Assembly (NCBI GenBank): GCA_963678485.1
Contig: OY782882.1
Span: forward strand, 1 to 64,000
From: CALGYY01 sp963678485
GTDB lineage: Bacteria > Bacteroidota > Bacteroidia > Bacteroidales > CAIWKO01
DNA length: 64,000 bases
Direction of reading: 5' to 3'
Positions 43,461-53,106 of this stretch are shown piece by piece. Position numbers and translations under genes: made by a program. The notes under the pieces were generated by a model. The model saw only the letters and a program-made list of their open reading frames with translations, was not told the origin of the DNA and made no database searches. Position 1 is the first letter of the stretch; the number at the start of each line of letters is the position of its first letter.

Positions 43461-44693
43461 ATGTCAAAGTTCATCAAAGTATTTTTATTCGCCGCTTTTC
43501 TCGTTGCCGGTTTAAATTCTCAAGCTCAGTTTCAGGATTCATTAATCCGCTCTGCGGGATTTTACTTTTCTCCGGGAGTCACTAATTTTAATGAAGTCAA
43601 TGCCCCGGTTGCCACTGATCCACGATTTGCAATTTCTACCGGACTTCGTTTCAAGAACGAATTAAAAAAAGGTTTTTATATCGAAAGCGGTATTGGTGTA
43701 ACGCTCTTTGGAGCAGTGATGCCAACTACCTATGATACCATTTACGATTATTATACAGGAACTGTCACTAACGTATTTGGAGAGCAAAATAAATATGAGC
43801 AGATACATATAAGTACTCCGTTTCTTGCCGGATACCGAACGACAAAAGGCAAGGTTCGTTTTGAAACTGCCGCCGGATTTGCGTTTAATTTGCGGATAAT
43901 GCAACTGCGTAGCAAACATGAGTTCGTGGTGAATACAGCTCATGATGACAGTCGGCTCCAGCTTCGTCCAAATTTCGGAACCTCCTTTAGTGCAATTGTT
44001 AAAGCCGGAATTTCCATTCCCATTGGTGAACGAGCTACCGTTGATATTCTGCCTACTTTTCGCTACGCAATGCTTTATTTTGAACCGGAAGATAAAGACA
44101 TCGGGCAATGCATAAAAACAGACGAGCAAAAATGGTCGGCCGGTATCGACATCGGATTTACATGGAAACTTGAAGACAAGACTCCGCAAGGAGAATGGAG
44201 AGACACAAAAACAAAAGTGCAGGAGATCGCCTATACGAACCAGTATCAGGATCAACCAGCTGAAAGTACCGAAAAGCCTGTCAGAAAAAAAGCCACAGGA
44301 CCAAAGAACTTTATGTATATCGAATTAGGCGGAAATGCAATGTCGCTTTCGCATAATTACGAGCGCACCTTAGTACGAAAGGATATTGTGAGCATACAGG
44401 CTAGAGCCGGATTTGGCTACGTTCCCGATTTTATTTCGATTCCTCTGGGTGTTAATGTAACTCTGGGGCGATACAAGAAAAAATTTGAGATGGGTATAGG
44501 AACAACTCTCGAAACCATCACAACACAGGACATCGGCTACTATCATTTCGATGCACATCTGGTTCCCAGTATTGCTTATCGCTACGAAGCGAGCAGCCAT
44601 TTCTTCCTTCGACTGGCGCTGATGTCGCATTACTTTTTCGACACCAACGAAGTATTACCGGGCATCGGTGTTTCGCTTGGAGGCTGTTTCTAA
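43461..44693 (+). CDS. Outer-membrane beta-barrel protein
   Basis: 410 residues. Signal peptide 1-22 (SQAQ). Two barrel-like halves (about 30-255 and 280-410) of alternating hydrophobic strands, e.g. FYIESGIGVTLFG and FRYAMLYFEPE, separated by a basic, hydrophilic linker (about 240-285). The chain ends with GVSLGGCF, where the terminal Phe is the usual last strand signal for insertion by the BAM complex. Possibly two small barrels fused or a single barrel with a loop. Family is not certain (PorT-like/OMP_b-brl). Confidence 0.7.
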   Translation: MSKFIKVFLFAAFLVAGLNSQAQFQDSLIRSAGFYFSPGVTNFNEVNAPVATDPRFAISTGLRFKNELKKGFYIESGIGVTLFGAVMPTTYDTIYDYYTGTVTNVFGEQNKYEQIHISTPFLAGYRTTKGKVRFETAAGFAFNLRIMQLRSKHEFVVNTAHDDSRLQLRPNFGTSFSAIVKAGISIPIGERATVDILPTFRYAMLYFEPEDKDIGQCIKTDEQKWSAGIDIGFTWKLEDKTPQGEWRDTKTKVQEIAYTNQYQDQPAESTEKPVRKKATGPKNFMYIELGGNAMSLSHNYERTLVRKDIVSIQARAGFGYVPDFISIPLGVNVTLGRYKKKFEMGIGTTLETITTQDIGYYHFDAHLVPSIAYRYEASSHFFLRLALMSHYFFDTNEVLPGIGVSLGGCF

Positions 44694-44707
44694 GGCATGA
44701 TGATTTC

Positions 44708-45790
44708 TTAAGAAAGTCGTATCCTTGGATCCAGGAAACCGTAGATAATATCGGTTACGATATTGATCACCACAAGAATGATGGCGATGCATAGCAGAGC
44801 GCCCATCACGACTGGAAAATCATATTTATTAAGGCCATCGACGATAACGACACCCACTCCTTTCCAGTCGAACACATATTCTACAAAAACGGCTCCTGCC
44901 ATTAAGGAAGCAAACCATCCTGAGATGGCAGTTACAACGGGATTCATCACATTCTTCATGGCGTGGCGAAACACCACTTTATAATAACTCAAGCCTTTGG
45001 CTTTAGCTGTACGGATATAATCCTGCGACATTACCTCAAGCAATGATGTACGTGTTAATTCTGAAATGACCGCCAGAGGCCTGATCCCAAGGGTAAAGGC
45101 TGGAAGAATGATATTTCGTAAATCAAGGTATTCACCTTCACCAAAATCATCCACCGAATACAGACTGCCAAACATTTGGAGTCCCGTATAATCGGCAAGC
45201 AGAAAGGCAAACACCCACGCGATAAGTATTGCCGCAAAGAATGAGGGCAACGACATCCCAAGTACAGAAACCACCAATGCAGAATGATCGAACCAAGTAT
45301 CTTTTTTTAATGCGCTAAGCACACCGATTAATATTCCAAAAATTGCAGCGAACAACATCGCCACCAAAGCAAGTAATGCTGTAGCAGGAAAAGCATCAGC
45401 AAGGATTTCAGTAACCGGTCGCTTACTTTGATAGGATCGTCGCAAATAGGGAGCTTTGGCCACCAGAACCTTGTTTCCTCCAACACTGAACAGTACACTT
45501 GCGCTGGTGTATTTCGAAGGATCAAGAAACCAATAGCTGTTGGAATCAGTAGCATTATGCACACTGATGGGCGAAAGATCGTTGAGATAATTCAGGAATT
45601 GCTTGTATAGTGGCTGATCTCTTCCCAGATCACGATTGATAGCTTCTATGCTGGAAATATCAGCGCGCTGACCGAGCATCATACGCGCAGGATCGGCAGG
45701 TAATACATTAAATAATAGGAACACTATACTGATGACCCCAAACAGGACCAGTATCCCATAAAACAATCTCTTGATAATGTAGCGTATCAT
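44708..45790 (-). CDS. ABC transporter permease, OppB/DppB-like
   Basis: 360 residues. Six or seven transmembrane helices in BPD_transp_1 arrangement, with the cytoplasmic EAA-like loop ELTRTSLLEVMSQDYIRTAKAKGLSYYKVVFRHAMKN (about 250-285), which docks onto the ATPase subunit. It is the first permease of an oligopeptide or nickel-type importer. OppC, the ATPases and the binding protein are not adjacent, as is often seen in Bacteroidota. The stop is 15 bases from the barrel gene stop (convergent). Confidence 0.85.
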   Translation of the reverse strand: MIRYIIKRLFYGILVLFGVISIVFLLFNVLPADPARMMLGQRADISSIEAINRDLGRDQPLYKQFLNYLNDLSPISVHNATDSNSYWFLDPSKYTSASVLFSVGGNKVLVAKAPYLRRSYQSKRPVTEILADAFPATALLALVAMLFAAIFGILIGVLSALKKDTWFDHSALVVSVLGMSLPSFFAAILIAWVFAFLLADYTGLQMFGSLYSVDDFGEGEYLDLRNIILPAFTLGIRPLAVISELTRTSLLEVMSQDYIRTAKAKGLSYYKVVFRHAMKNVMNPVVTAISGWFASLMAGAVFVEYVFDWKGVGVVIVDGLNKYDFPVVMGALLCIAIILVVINIVTDIIYGFLDPRIRLS

Positions 45791-45821
45791 AGGTCAGGAT
45801 GCGGTCCTTTCAGGAGCCCCA

Positions 45822-47000
45822 CTAAGATTTGGGCAATGCTTCTGCTTCAGTCTTTACTTTTTTAACTAACTCAAGATATTCAGCCTGATTGGCCTTAAAT
45901 TCTTCATAGGTCGGAATATCTCTCCATGCCCATTTATCTACGACTACACCATCGTAAAGAAGGACTAGTCCGGGATTAGATCTCACCACCGATTTTAATG
46001 CAGTTTCATCCACCGTATAATATTCAAACAAGGCTTTCACTTCATGTCGCAGATAATCAATCTTGGTCCAATCACTCCCACTCAATCCTACAAACGAAAT
46101 ACTATCCTTTGCACAAGCAGCAGCCAAAGCATTGATATCGGTAAATTTCTCACGCGATGTTTGATCCAGATCATAGCATACCAGCATAAACTGCCAACTG
46201 GGATTACCAATGATTGTCTCATTTTGGCTTGTTTTGTTTATATCATCAATAATAAAATCGTGAATAGGCGCATCCTTATATGCCTGAATAACCTTCTTCT
46301 TCTGATCTACAAATTCTAATTTACTAAAGAATACACTATCCTTCCACGGCAATGTCTTTGAAGTATACTCCAATAATTCGCCCGTCTCCTTATTCTTATA
46401 CACCAGCTTTATTTCAGCAATTTCAGGGGTTGGTAAAATTTGTTTGGAAATTAGCACGCCCTTCTTCCATGGCATAAAATCGATGATAGGCAGATGACGA
46501 ATCGAATAGATTCCAATGGTTAGAATGAAAGAAAAACCTACTACAGCGAGTATACCAAGAAACAAGGGATGAAATTTATTTACGAATTGTTTTCGGGTTA
46601 AGAAAACAATCAAGGCAAGGACAATAAAGATCAAATTCTTATAGAAGGTAGCCCAGTTTGACAACACAATTGCATCACCAAAACAACCGCAATCGGTCAC
46701 GGCATCAGTGATTGCAAGCACCAAGGTAAGAACAGTAAAGAATAACATAAAAAGCATCATGAGCCACGACATCTGTTTTATCTTAATATTAAAGAAGAAA
46801 CAGAAGCCGAGAAAAAACTCCATGGTAAACAGGATAAAACCGAATACCAGCGCACCGGGAATAAAGACCTCCATTCCGAAAGCCTGAAAATAATCAGTAA
46901 ATTTATATTGTGAACCTAAGGGATCCACGGCTTTCACAAATCCGGAAAACATAAACACCAGACCAATCAGGATCCGGCAGATATTTCTTACAACTTTCAT
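45822..47000 (-). CDS. DoxX-type membrane protein with thioredoxin-like C-terminus (BT_3928-like)
   Basis: 392 residues. Four helices of DoxX type (about 1-150; LIGLVFMFSGFVKAVDP is typical), with a conserved CGCFGDA motif between helices 3 and 4. A C-terminal domain (about 200-392) resembles a thioredoxin fold but has no CxxC. Known family function is not fixed; it might handle quinone or redox traffic in the inner membrane. It is followed upstream by the DUF1599 gene, 29 bases away, and both are probably one operon. Confidence 0.75.
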   Translation of the reverse strand: MKVVRNICRILIGLVFMFSGFVKAVDPLGSQYKFTDYFQAFGMEVFIPGALVFGFILFTMEFFLGFCFFFNIKIKQMSWLMMLFMLFFTVLTLVLAITDAVTDCGCFGDAIVLSNWATFYKNLIFIVLALIVFLTRKQFVNKFHPLFLGILAVVGFSFILTIGIYSIRHLPIIDFMPWKKGVLISKQILPTPEIAEIKLVYKNKETGELLEYTSKTLPWKDSVFFSKLEFVDQKKKVIQAYKDAPIHDFIIDDINKTSQNETIIGNPSWQFMLVCYDLDQTSREKFTDINALAAACAKDSISFVGLSGSDWTKIDYLRHEVKALFEYYTVDETALKSVVRSNPGLVLLYDGVVVDKWAWRDIPTYEEFKANQAEYLELVKKVKTEAEALPKS

Positions 47001-47029
47001 GGGATAGAGATTAGAGTATTAATAATGTT

Positions 47030-47575
47030 TTATTTTTCGATCTCGTCGAGTTTGATTAATGCAAATACTGAATAATTAATAATATCATAATAATTCGCAT
47101 CAACGCCCTCAGAGACAAAGGTCTGCCCTTGATTATCTTCAATTTGTTTGATTCTGAATATCTTCATAAGAATAATATCTGTGAGTGAACTAAGCCTCAT
47201 CTCGCGCCATGCTTCGCTATAATCATGGTTTTTATCTTTCATCAGAGATTTAGCTTCCTCAATATATTTATCATAGAGCAAAGTAGCCTGCTCCATCGGA
47301 AGATTCATTTCAGATTCGTCCTTTAATTCCAGCTGGATGAGTCCCATCACAGAATAGTTAATAATACCAACATATTCAGGACGTATTCCCTCTTCTATTT
47401 TCTGCATCCCTTTGTCTTCGATGCTTCTGATGCGATTAGCTTTGATAAATATTTGATCGGTAATTGAGGCAGGACGCAGTATGCGCCATGCGGTTCCGTA
47501 ATCCTTCATCTTTTTCAGAAAGAGGCTGCGACAGCTTTCTGTGGCTTGGTCGTATTGCTTCAGCGTTTTCTCCAT
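47030..47575 (-). CDS. DUF1599 protein (two tandem copies of the domain)
   Basis: 181 residues, cytoplasmic. The chain holds two copies of an about 75-residue helical unit: KKMKDYGTAWRILRPASITDQIFIKANRIRSIED in the first and MKDKNHDYSEAWREMRLSSLTDIILMKIFRIKQIED in the second. The function is not established; the family resembles MazG-like nucleotide-processing folds. It stands divergent from folP (43 bases between starts) with the DoxX-type gene behind it, an order commonly conserved in Bacteroidota. Confidence 0.8.
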   Translation of the reverse strand: MEKTLKQYDQATESCRSLFLKKMKDYGTAWRILRPASITDQIFIKANRIRSIEDKGMQKIEEGIRPEYVGIINYSVMGLIQLELKDESEMNLPMEQATLLYDKYIEEAKSLMKDKNHDYSEAWREMRLSSLTDIILMKIFRIKQIEDNQGQTFVSEGVDANYYDIINYSVFALIKLDEIEK

Positions 47576-47582
47576 TTATTTG

Positions 47583-47590
47583 TATTTTTG
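47583..47590 (+). promoter_or_regulatory. Promoter -7 box for folP
   Basis: TATTTTTG, 28 bases before the ATG at 47619. Confidence 0.55.
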
Positions 47591-47618
47591 CAACACCGGA
47601 CTATTTTCAATTTAAGAG

Positions 47619-48482
47619 ATGCCGGCACAAGTGAACAAAAATACAACATTTCCTGTAAAGAACAGTCTGGTTTGTCGCGGAAAATTCATACATCCTCCCT
47701 ACCCTTTGGTGATGGGGATTTTGAACCTCACGCCTGATTCGTTTTACGCCGAGAGTCGGATAGACAGCATTGATGCATCCCTAAAAAAAGCAGAAGAAAT
47801 GATAGCCGATGGCGCCTTCATTCTTGATATAGGTGCCGCTTCGAGTCGTCCTGGCGCTGCTGCAATCAGCACCGATCAGGAACTGGACCGTTTGATTCCA
47901 ACACTGTCGGCACTTCGCATGGCCTTTCCTGATGTACTGCTCTCCATCGACACCATGAATGCGATTGTTGCAAAACAAGCTGCCGATTGCGGAGCTGACA
48001 TCATTAACGACATCTCTGCAGGCACCGCCGATCCTGAGATGCTTACTGCAGTCGCCTCTACCGGACTACCATACATCCTCATGCATATGAAAGGAAATCC
48101 GCACGATATGCAGAAACAACCAATATACGAGGACGTTGTGAAAGAGGTTTTGTTATTTTTATCAGCCCGGCTGAACGCTGCATACACTACGGGAATATCA
48201 GATGTAATTATCGATCCGGGATTTGGTTTTGGAAAAACAGTGGAGCACAATTACACATTGCTGAATCATCTTGAAACCTTCCAACTCATGAATTGCCCAA
48301 TACTGGCTGGAGTTTCCCGAAAATCTATGATTAACAAAGTGCTCAATACCGCACCCGCTCAAGCGCTGAATGGAACAACCGCATTACATATGCTGGCGCT
48401 TCAACATGGAGCAAGTATTTTACGTGTGCATGATGTAAAGGAAGCAATGCAAGCCATAAGGATATTTACCGCAACAAAATAG
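47619..48482 (+). CDS. folP: Dihydropteroate synthase
   Basis: 287 residues, normal length. It joins p-aminobenzoate to the pterin diphosphate in folate synthesis and is the target of sulfonamides. Visible motifs: VMGILNLTPDSFY (loop 1), DIGAASSRPGA (loop 2), IDTMNA, GADIINDISAG, HMKG, VIIDPGFGFGKTVEHN and ILAGVSRKSMI. The ATG at 47619 gives about 30 residues ahead of VMGILN, within the usual range. It is divergent from DUF1599. Confidence 0.97.
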   Translation: MPAQVNKNTTFPVKNSLVCRGKFIHPPYPLVMGILNLTPDSFYAESRIDSIDASLKKAEEMIADGAFILDIGAASSRPGAAAISTDQELDRLIPTLSALRMAFPDVLLSIDTMNAIVAKQAADCGADIINDISAGTADPEMLTAVASTGLPYILMHMKGNPHDMQKQPIYEDVVKEVLLFLSARLNAAYTTGISDVIIDPGFGFGKTVEHNYTLLNHLETFQLMNCPILAGVSRKSMINKVLNTAPAQALNGTTALHMLALQHGASILRVHDVKEAMQAIRIFTATK

Positions 48483-48539
48483 CAAGACCGCATTCATGGC
48501 GTCAATGGCAATGGCTGCAGTTGATATTTTGTTATTTTG

Positions 48540-48547
48540 TACCTTTG
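48540..48547 (+). promoter_or_regulatory. Promoter -7 box for the ygeY-ygeW operon
   Basis: TACCTTTG, 23 bases before ATG 48571; a TTG lies 16 bases upstream, which is a little too close for a -33 box. Confidence 0.45.
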
Positions 48548-48570
48548 TAATCTTTTAAAAAACTCAGACT

Positions 48571-49761
48571 ATGCAGACTTTTCAACAAATCAACCAGTTA
48601 GCAGAAAAATACAAAGATTATACGGCGCAAAATCTATCGCGCCTGATCCAACTCAAATCGCTCAGCATGCAGGAAAAAGAAATGCAGGAAGAGTTGATGC
48701 GTCAAATGAAAGAAGCAGGATTTGACGAAGTAAAGATGGATCCCCTTGGCAACGTAATCGGTCGTATAGGCAATGGAAAAAAGATACTCGCTATTGATGC
48801 ACATATCGATACTGTAGATATTGGAAATCGCGACAACTGGACCTTTGAGCCACTTTCAGGCGAAATCCGCGATGGGTTTGTACATGGTCGCGGAACGGTA
48901 GATCAAAAAGGTGGAGCTGCTGCATTTGTCACCGCTGGCCGAATTGTAAAGGAACTCGGACTTGGTAAAGACATTACTCTTCTTTGTGTTGGTAGTGTTA
49001 TGGAGGAGGATTGCGATGGTTTATGCTGGAAATACATTATTGAAGAGGATAAAATTGTACCAGATATCGTAATCAGCACAGAACCTACTAACCTCAACAT
49101 TTATCGCGGACATCGCGGTCGTATGGAAATCAGTGTCTCCTTCAGAGGAATTTCTGCACATGGTTCTGCGCCTGAACGTGGAAAAAATGCAATCTACATG
49201 GCTTCCCGAGCTTGTCTTGAAATCGAAAAATTAAATGAGCGTCTCGGCTTTGATGAATTTTTAGGTAAAGGTAGCGTGACTCTTTCTGAATTTGTTTCCG
49301 GAAGTCCGTCATTATGTGCAGTGGCCGATTACGCACGCATACATTTGGATCGCCGGCTTACCTGGGGTGAAACCAAGGAATCTGCAGTTGCTGAAATCGA
49401 AGCCATCGTTAAGGATATGGATGCAAAAGTTGAAGTGTTGTACTATGAAGGCCATGCATTCACAGGATTGAATTATGGAATGGAAAAATATTATCCGACA
49501 TGGAAGATTGAAGAAAATCATGCAGCTGTTCAAACCGGAGTAAAAGCTTTTGAACAACTATTCGGAAAGAAGCCAGTGGTCGACAAATGGACGTTCTCTA
49601 CCAATGGTATTGCAACGAATGGTATGTATAAAATTCCAACGATTGGATTTGGTCCGGGCAATGAAGTACTTGCTCATGCACCCAACGAAAAAGTTCCGGT
49701 TAGTGATTTGGTTACTGCCTCTGCATTTTACGCTGGATACATTTATTTATTAGAGAAATAA
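48571..49761 (+). CDS. ygeY: M20-family hydrolase, YgeY-like
   Basis: 396 residues. A dinuclear zinc amidohydrolase of the ArgE/DapE type: zinc ligands in AIDAHIDTVDIG (His and Asp), HGRGTVDQKGG (Asp), MEEDCDG (Glu-Glu) and STEPTN; a dimerisation domain at about 180-290. E. coli YgeY sits with YgeW in a cluster linked to selenium and purine or diaminopropionate metabolism; the natural substrate is not settled. Here it is followed 17 bases later by the YgeW-like gene; ygeX is absent. Named by similarity, not proven. Confidence 0.8.
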   Translation: MQTFQQINQLAEKYKDYTAQNLSRLIQLKSLSMQEKEMQEELMRQMKEAGFDEVKMDPLGNVIGRIGNGKKILAIDAHIDTVDIGNRDNWTFEPLSGEIRDGFVHGRGTVDQKGGAAAFVTAGRIVKELGLGKDITLLCVGSVMEEDCDGLCWKYIIEEDKIVPDIVISTEPTNLNIYRGHRGRMEISVSFRGISAHGSAPERGKNAIYMASRACLEIEKLNERLGFDEFLGKGSVTLSEFVSGSPSLCAVADYARIHLDRRLTWGETKESAVAEIEAIVKDMDAKVEVLYYEGHAFTGLNYGMEKYYPTWKIEENHAAVQTGVKAFEQLFGKKPVVDKWTFSTNGIATNGMYKIPTIGFGPGNEVLAHAPNEKVPVSDLVTASAFYAGYIYLLEK

Positions 49762-49778
49762 TTTAACACCCTATACCT

Positions 49779-50972
49779 ATGCAAGACTTACAACAATTGT
49801 TTGCCGAGCTTAAAAAACTCAAGGCTGACTTATACGCTAAAGATTTTCTTCTCACCTGGGATAAAACTGAAGACGAACTCAGATCGGTATTGCTGGTTGC
49901 TGAACTATTAAAGAAAATGCGCGAAGAGAATATTTCTACCCGTGTTTTTGAGAGCGGCATTGCTGTATCCAATTTCCGTGATAACAGCACCCGTACACGT
50001 TTCAGTTATTCGTCAGCCTGTAATTTGCTAGGTCTGGCCGTTCAGGACTTAGATGAAGGCAAGTCACAGATTGCGCACGGAGAAACTGTTCGTGAAACTG
50101 CAAATATGATTTCGTTTCTCACAGAGGCGATTGGTATCCGCGATGATATGTTCCTTGGTGAAGGTCATACCTACATGGTAGAAGTTGGCAAAGCTCTCGA
50201 CGAAGGCTTTAAAGAAGGTGTGCTTCCACAACGCCCTGCCATGGTGAATCTGCAGTGTGATATCGACCATCCTACTCAGTCCATGGCTGATCTGCTTCAT
50301 CTTAAAAATTATTTTGGAAGTCTTGAAAACCTAAGAGGAAAAAAGATAGCCATGACCTGGGCATACTCCCCTTCATACGGGAAGCCGCTATCGGTTCCGC
50401 AAGGTATCATTGGATTAATGACTCGTTTCGGAATGCATGTTGAGCTTGCTCACCCTGAAGGATATGATCTGATACCTGAAGTAATGGATGTTGCTTTCCG
50501 CAATGCCATTGAGAGTGGCGGTAGCTTCACAGCATCCAACGATATGGATCAGGCTTTCAGAGATGCTGACATTGTTTATCCAAAAAGTTGGGCTCCCTTT
50601 ACAGTGATGCAAAAACGCACCGATTTGCTCAAAAATAAAGATCAGGAAGGGTTGAAATCACTGGAGAAAGAATGTTTGGCCAATAATGCAAAATTCAAAA
50701 ACTGGGAATGCACTGAAGAAAAAATGAAACTCACACGCGAAGGCAATGCATTGTACATGCACTGTCTGCCTGCAGACATTTCAAATGTATCCTGCGCTCA
50801 GGGCGAGGTTCAGGCCGAGGTCTTCGAAAAATACAGAATTCAAACCTATCTCGAAGCAGGATTTAAACCATATATCATTGCTTCGATGATATTAACCCAA
50901 CGATTTGCCCAGCCAGCAAAGTTCCTTGAAAATCTGGTCAAACGATCGCAACAACGAGTTACAAAGTTTTAA
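49779..50972 (+). CDS. ygeW: Knotted carbamoyltransferase, YgeW-like
   Basis: 397 residues, matching the about 396 of YgeW. Carbamoyl-phosphate site FRDNSTRTRFSY (about 67-78), HPTQSMADLLHL (about 168-179) and HCLPADIS (about 327-334). The knotted subgroup includes N-acetyl- and N-succinyl-ornithine carbamoyltransferases, which Bacteroidota use for arginine synthesis, but the length and partner gene fit YgeW better, whose substrate is unknown. The product of the adjacent gene could act on the carbamoylated compound. Confidence 0.8.
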   Translation: MQDLQQLFAELKKLKADLYAKDFLLTWDKTEDELRSVLLVAELLKKMREENISTRVFESGIAVSNFRDNSTRTRFSYSSACNLLGLAVQDLDEGKSQIAHGETVRETANMISFLTEAIGIRDDMFLGEGHTYMVEVGKALDEGFKEGVLPQRPAMVNLQCDIDHPTQSMADLLHLKNYFGSLENLRGKKIAMTWAYSPSYGKPLSVPQGIIGLMTRFGMHVELAHPEGYDLIPEVMDVAFRNAIESGGSFTASNDMDQAFRDADIVYPKSWAPFTVMQKRTDLLKNKDQEGLKSLEKECLANNAKFKNWECTEEKMKLTREGNALYMHCLPADISNVSCAQGEVQAEVFEKYRIQTYLEAGFKPYIIASMILTQRFAQPAKFLENLVKRSQQRVTKF

Positions 50973-50982
50973 TTAAAGATAT

Positions 50983-51016
50983 GAAGGAGGTAAAAGACAG
51001 CATTACCTCCTTCTTT
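50983..51016 (+). terminator. Terminator after ygeW
   Basis: GAAGGAGGTAA (50983-50993) pairs with TTACCTCCTTC (51003-51013), then TTT. Confidence 0.75.
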
Positions 51017-51039
51017 CGTATTAACCCAACCAACATCCC

Positions 51040-52092
51040 ATGAAAAAAATCAGTATCATTATTTGTTTGCTGGGCATAGCCCTGCTTTATTCCTGCGGTC
51101 GCTCAGCTGAAGATGTGCGGGAAATGTCGAAAGACAAAGAAGATTCCATTGCTCCGGCCACAACTGAAGAAAAGGGCATGAGTGCCGCACCAACCGATGC
51201 ACCAGCATCTGCACAAACGGCTCCGGCAGCTGACGATGCAGATAAAGCCAATAAAACCTCCTCTCCAGTAAAAAAGACCAGTCAACAAACAGAACAGCGA
51301 TCCTTCTACGATTCTGTTTATGTTGTCGTGAACGCTAACCGAAAACTCATTAAAACTGCCAACTTGGAATTTAAAGTGGCAGATGTTGAAAAGGCAACGC
51401 TGAAAATTGAGAATCTGGTTTATCGCTATGGTGGCTTTACCTTAAAATCGGAAATCAAAACCACCACTGAACAAAGCAATACAGTTCGAATCAATAACGA
51501 TAGCGTTCTGGAAGTTGGCGTGAACAACATCGAAAACAATATGACCATCAGAGTGCCGCAGTTTCTGCTCGACACCTTGCTGCTGAAAATGGCCAGCTTA
51601 TGGATCGAACTTGATGAGCGCAGCGTTAACGCTGAAGATGTAACCATTGACTATCTTGCGAATGACCTTAGGGCAAAGATGCATCAGAAAACTGCAGGCA
51701 ACATAAACAGAGCAGCTCAGAACGGAGGAAGACTTGATGATGTTGTAGAAGCAGAACGTGCCGCTAATCAGTTTCTGGAAACTTCTATTCAAAAACAAAT
51801 AGATAATATGTCATTACAGGACAGAGTCGATTATGCTACCATTACCTTGCGTTTCTATCAGGATGAAGTGTTGTATAAAAGAACCATTGCATCATATAAA
51901 ATAGAAGAATATGAAGAAGGCTTCGGGTCACAGTTTGTCGATGCCCTTGCTTTTGGATGGGAAATCATTTTGGGATTTATACTGTTTATTGCTCGCGGAT
52001 GGTCGGTGATACTAATTATGGTCGTCAGCTTCCTTGTGGTTTATTATTTCATTCGATATATGATCAGAAGAGCCAAACGTAAATCAGCCTGA
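51040..52092 (+). CDS. DUF4349 lipoprotein
   Basis: 350 residues. Lipobox LLYSCGRS (Cys about 19); a long Ala/Asp/Pro/Thr-rich linker (to about 90); a DUF4349 domain (RKLIKTANLEFKV is its start; VDYATITLRFYQDEV its end; about 100-290) with a coiled coil; then one or two transmembrane helices (about 305-340) and a basic tail. Membrane-linked at both ends, in the inner membrane or across it. Role not known. Convergent with the RES toxin gene, stop to stop with no gap. Confidence 0.8.
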   Translation: MKKISIIICLLGIALLYSCGRSAEDVREMSKDKEDSIAPATTEEKGMSAAPTDAPASAQTAPAADDADKANKTSSPVKKTSQQTEQRSFYDSVYVVVNANRKLIKTANLEFKVADVEKATLKIENLVYRYGGFTLKSEIKTTTEQSNTVRINNDSVLEVGVNNIENNMTIRVPQFLLDTLLLKMASLWIELDERSVNAEDVTIDYLANDLRAKMHQKTAGNINRAAQNGGRLDDVVEAERAANQFLETSIQKQIDNMSLQDRVDYATITLRFYQDEVLYKRTIASYKIEEYEEGFGSQFVDALAFGWEIILGFILFIARGWSVILIMVVSFLVVYYFIRYMIRRAKRKSA

Positions 52093-52548
52093 TCAATCCA
52101 GACCACGTAACCTTTCATCGAAAAAGAACGGCTCCACTCCTTTTAATTTTATCCTGTTGAATTCCGGATGTAAAGAATTCAACAGGATATTTTTTTCCTG
52201 AGGAATGATTGATGAAGGAACCGACAGCAAACAACTTTTCCCTTGATTGATCCATTGCTCTCCCAAGGCTCTGCAAACGGGATATGCAGCCACTCTATTC
52301 CAGCCTTTGGGTAAATCCTTCAAATGAATCTGCGAGATTGTAATATCATCAGGCACCTCAATAACCATTATCCGAAAATTACTATTGGCCCCTTCACCAC
52401 TCCTATGTACAAGGTTTTCGAGACAGGCCAATGAACGCGATGCAGCGGTATACAGCACTGGAACACGATCAGCATTCCAGCGTCCCGCACGACCCGAGGG
52501 TGCAAGACTATGCGCCCACTTCTCCAGACAAATTCGGTAGATTTCCAT
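52093..52548 (-). CDS. RES-domain toxin of a type II toxin-antitoxin pair
   Basis: 151 residues. It starts MEIYRICLEKWAHSLAPSGRAGRWN, the usual RES start with Arg and the RWN pocket, then YTAASRSLACLENLVH with the catalytic Glu. The RES family degrades NAD+ and so arrests the cell; the Arg-Glu-Ser triad that names it appears present (the Ser may be in LLSVPSSII). The toxin follows its antitoxin with an ATGA overlap. Antitoxin first, as is the rule in this family. Confidence 0.85.
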   Translation of the reverse strand: MEIYRICLEKWAHSLAPSGRAGRWNADRVPVLYTAASRSLACLENLVHRSGEGANSNFRIMVIEVPDDITISQIHLKDLPKGWNRVAAYPVCRALGEQWINQGKSCLLSVPSSIIPQEKNILLNSLHPEFNRIKLKGVEPFFFDERLRGLD

Positions 52549-53000
52549 CAGGAAAAATCTCCATGTTCTATTTCGAGGAGGGCATCGAGGATGATGCGCA
52601 CCCCTCCGGAAGTATGAGTAAACGACTCGGGGATGATACCTTCGAGGGCATGAGCAGGCTTAGCCATCCAGCGATTAAACGACTCTATACTACCAAAGAC
52701 CTGCACTCCCTTACGGTACATTTGAACCCAAAGAAGAATTAACTCACTCATGACAGGATCAAAACGCTTTCCTTCTTTTTGGTAGCGTTCAATGGTTTTA
52801 AGTGAAATATTAAGGCGCTCGGCAAAAATATCACGACTGGTTTTTGCAAGCTTGACGAGATCGTTAAGGGAAGTAACAGGTATGCCGCTATTGGCGAACG
52901 TAACCATTTGAATAGGATTGGAAAAATTGCTTTCGTAGCGGGCAAATGAACCATAGGAAACCTCTGGCTCTCGGACGGTGGAGACTTTTTTTGTTTTCAT
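52548..53000 (-). CDS. Xre/MbcA/ParS antitoxin of the RES pair
   Basis: 150 residues. N-terminal Xre-type helix-turn-helix region (SLNDLVKLAKTSRDIFAERLNISLKTIERYQ, about 45-80) and a C-terminal MbcA/ParS/Xre toxin-binding domain (VFGSIESFNRWMAKPAHALEGIIPESFTHTSGG, about 100-135) with the W..P...L.G..P motif. It binds the RES toxin and represses its own promoter. I chose ATG 53000 over 53018 because the TATATTTG box at 53021-53028 would put the RNA start close to or past 53018. Confidence 0.85.
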   Translation of the reverse strand: MKTKKVSTVREPEVSYGSFARYESNFSNPIQMVTFANSGIPVTSLNDLVKLAKTSRDIFAERLNISLKTIERYQKEGKRFDPVMSELILLWVQMYRKGVQVFGSIESFNRWMAKPAHALEGIIPESFTHTSGGVRIILDALLEIEHGDFS

Positions 53001-53020
53001 AGCCTTTGCTTTTATCATTA

Positions 53021-53028
53021 CAAATATA
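53021..53028 (-). promoter_or_regulatory. Promoter -7 box for the toxin-antitoxin operon
   Basis: Minus strand TATATTTG; fixes the antitoxin start at 53000. Confidence 0.5.
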
Positions 53029-53106
53029 CGACATTTTTCTTGTTTTTTATATTTTTTGTCTCATTTTTTCATTTTTTTTCAACAATTGTCTCTCATGCCT
53101 TTTATG

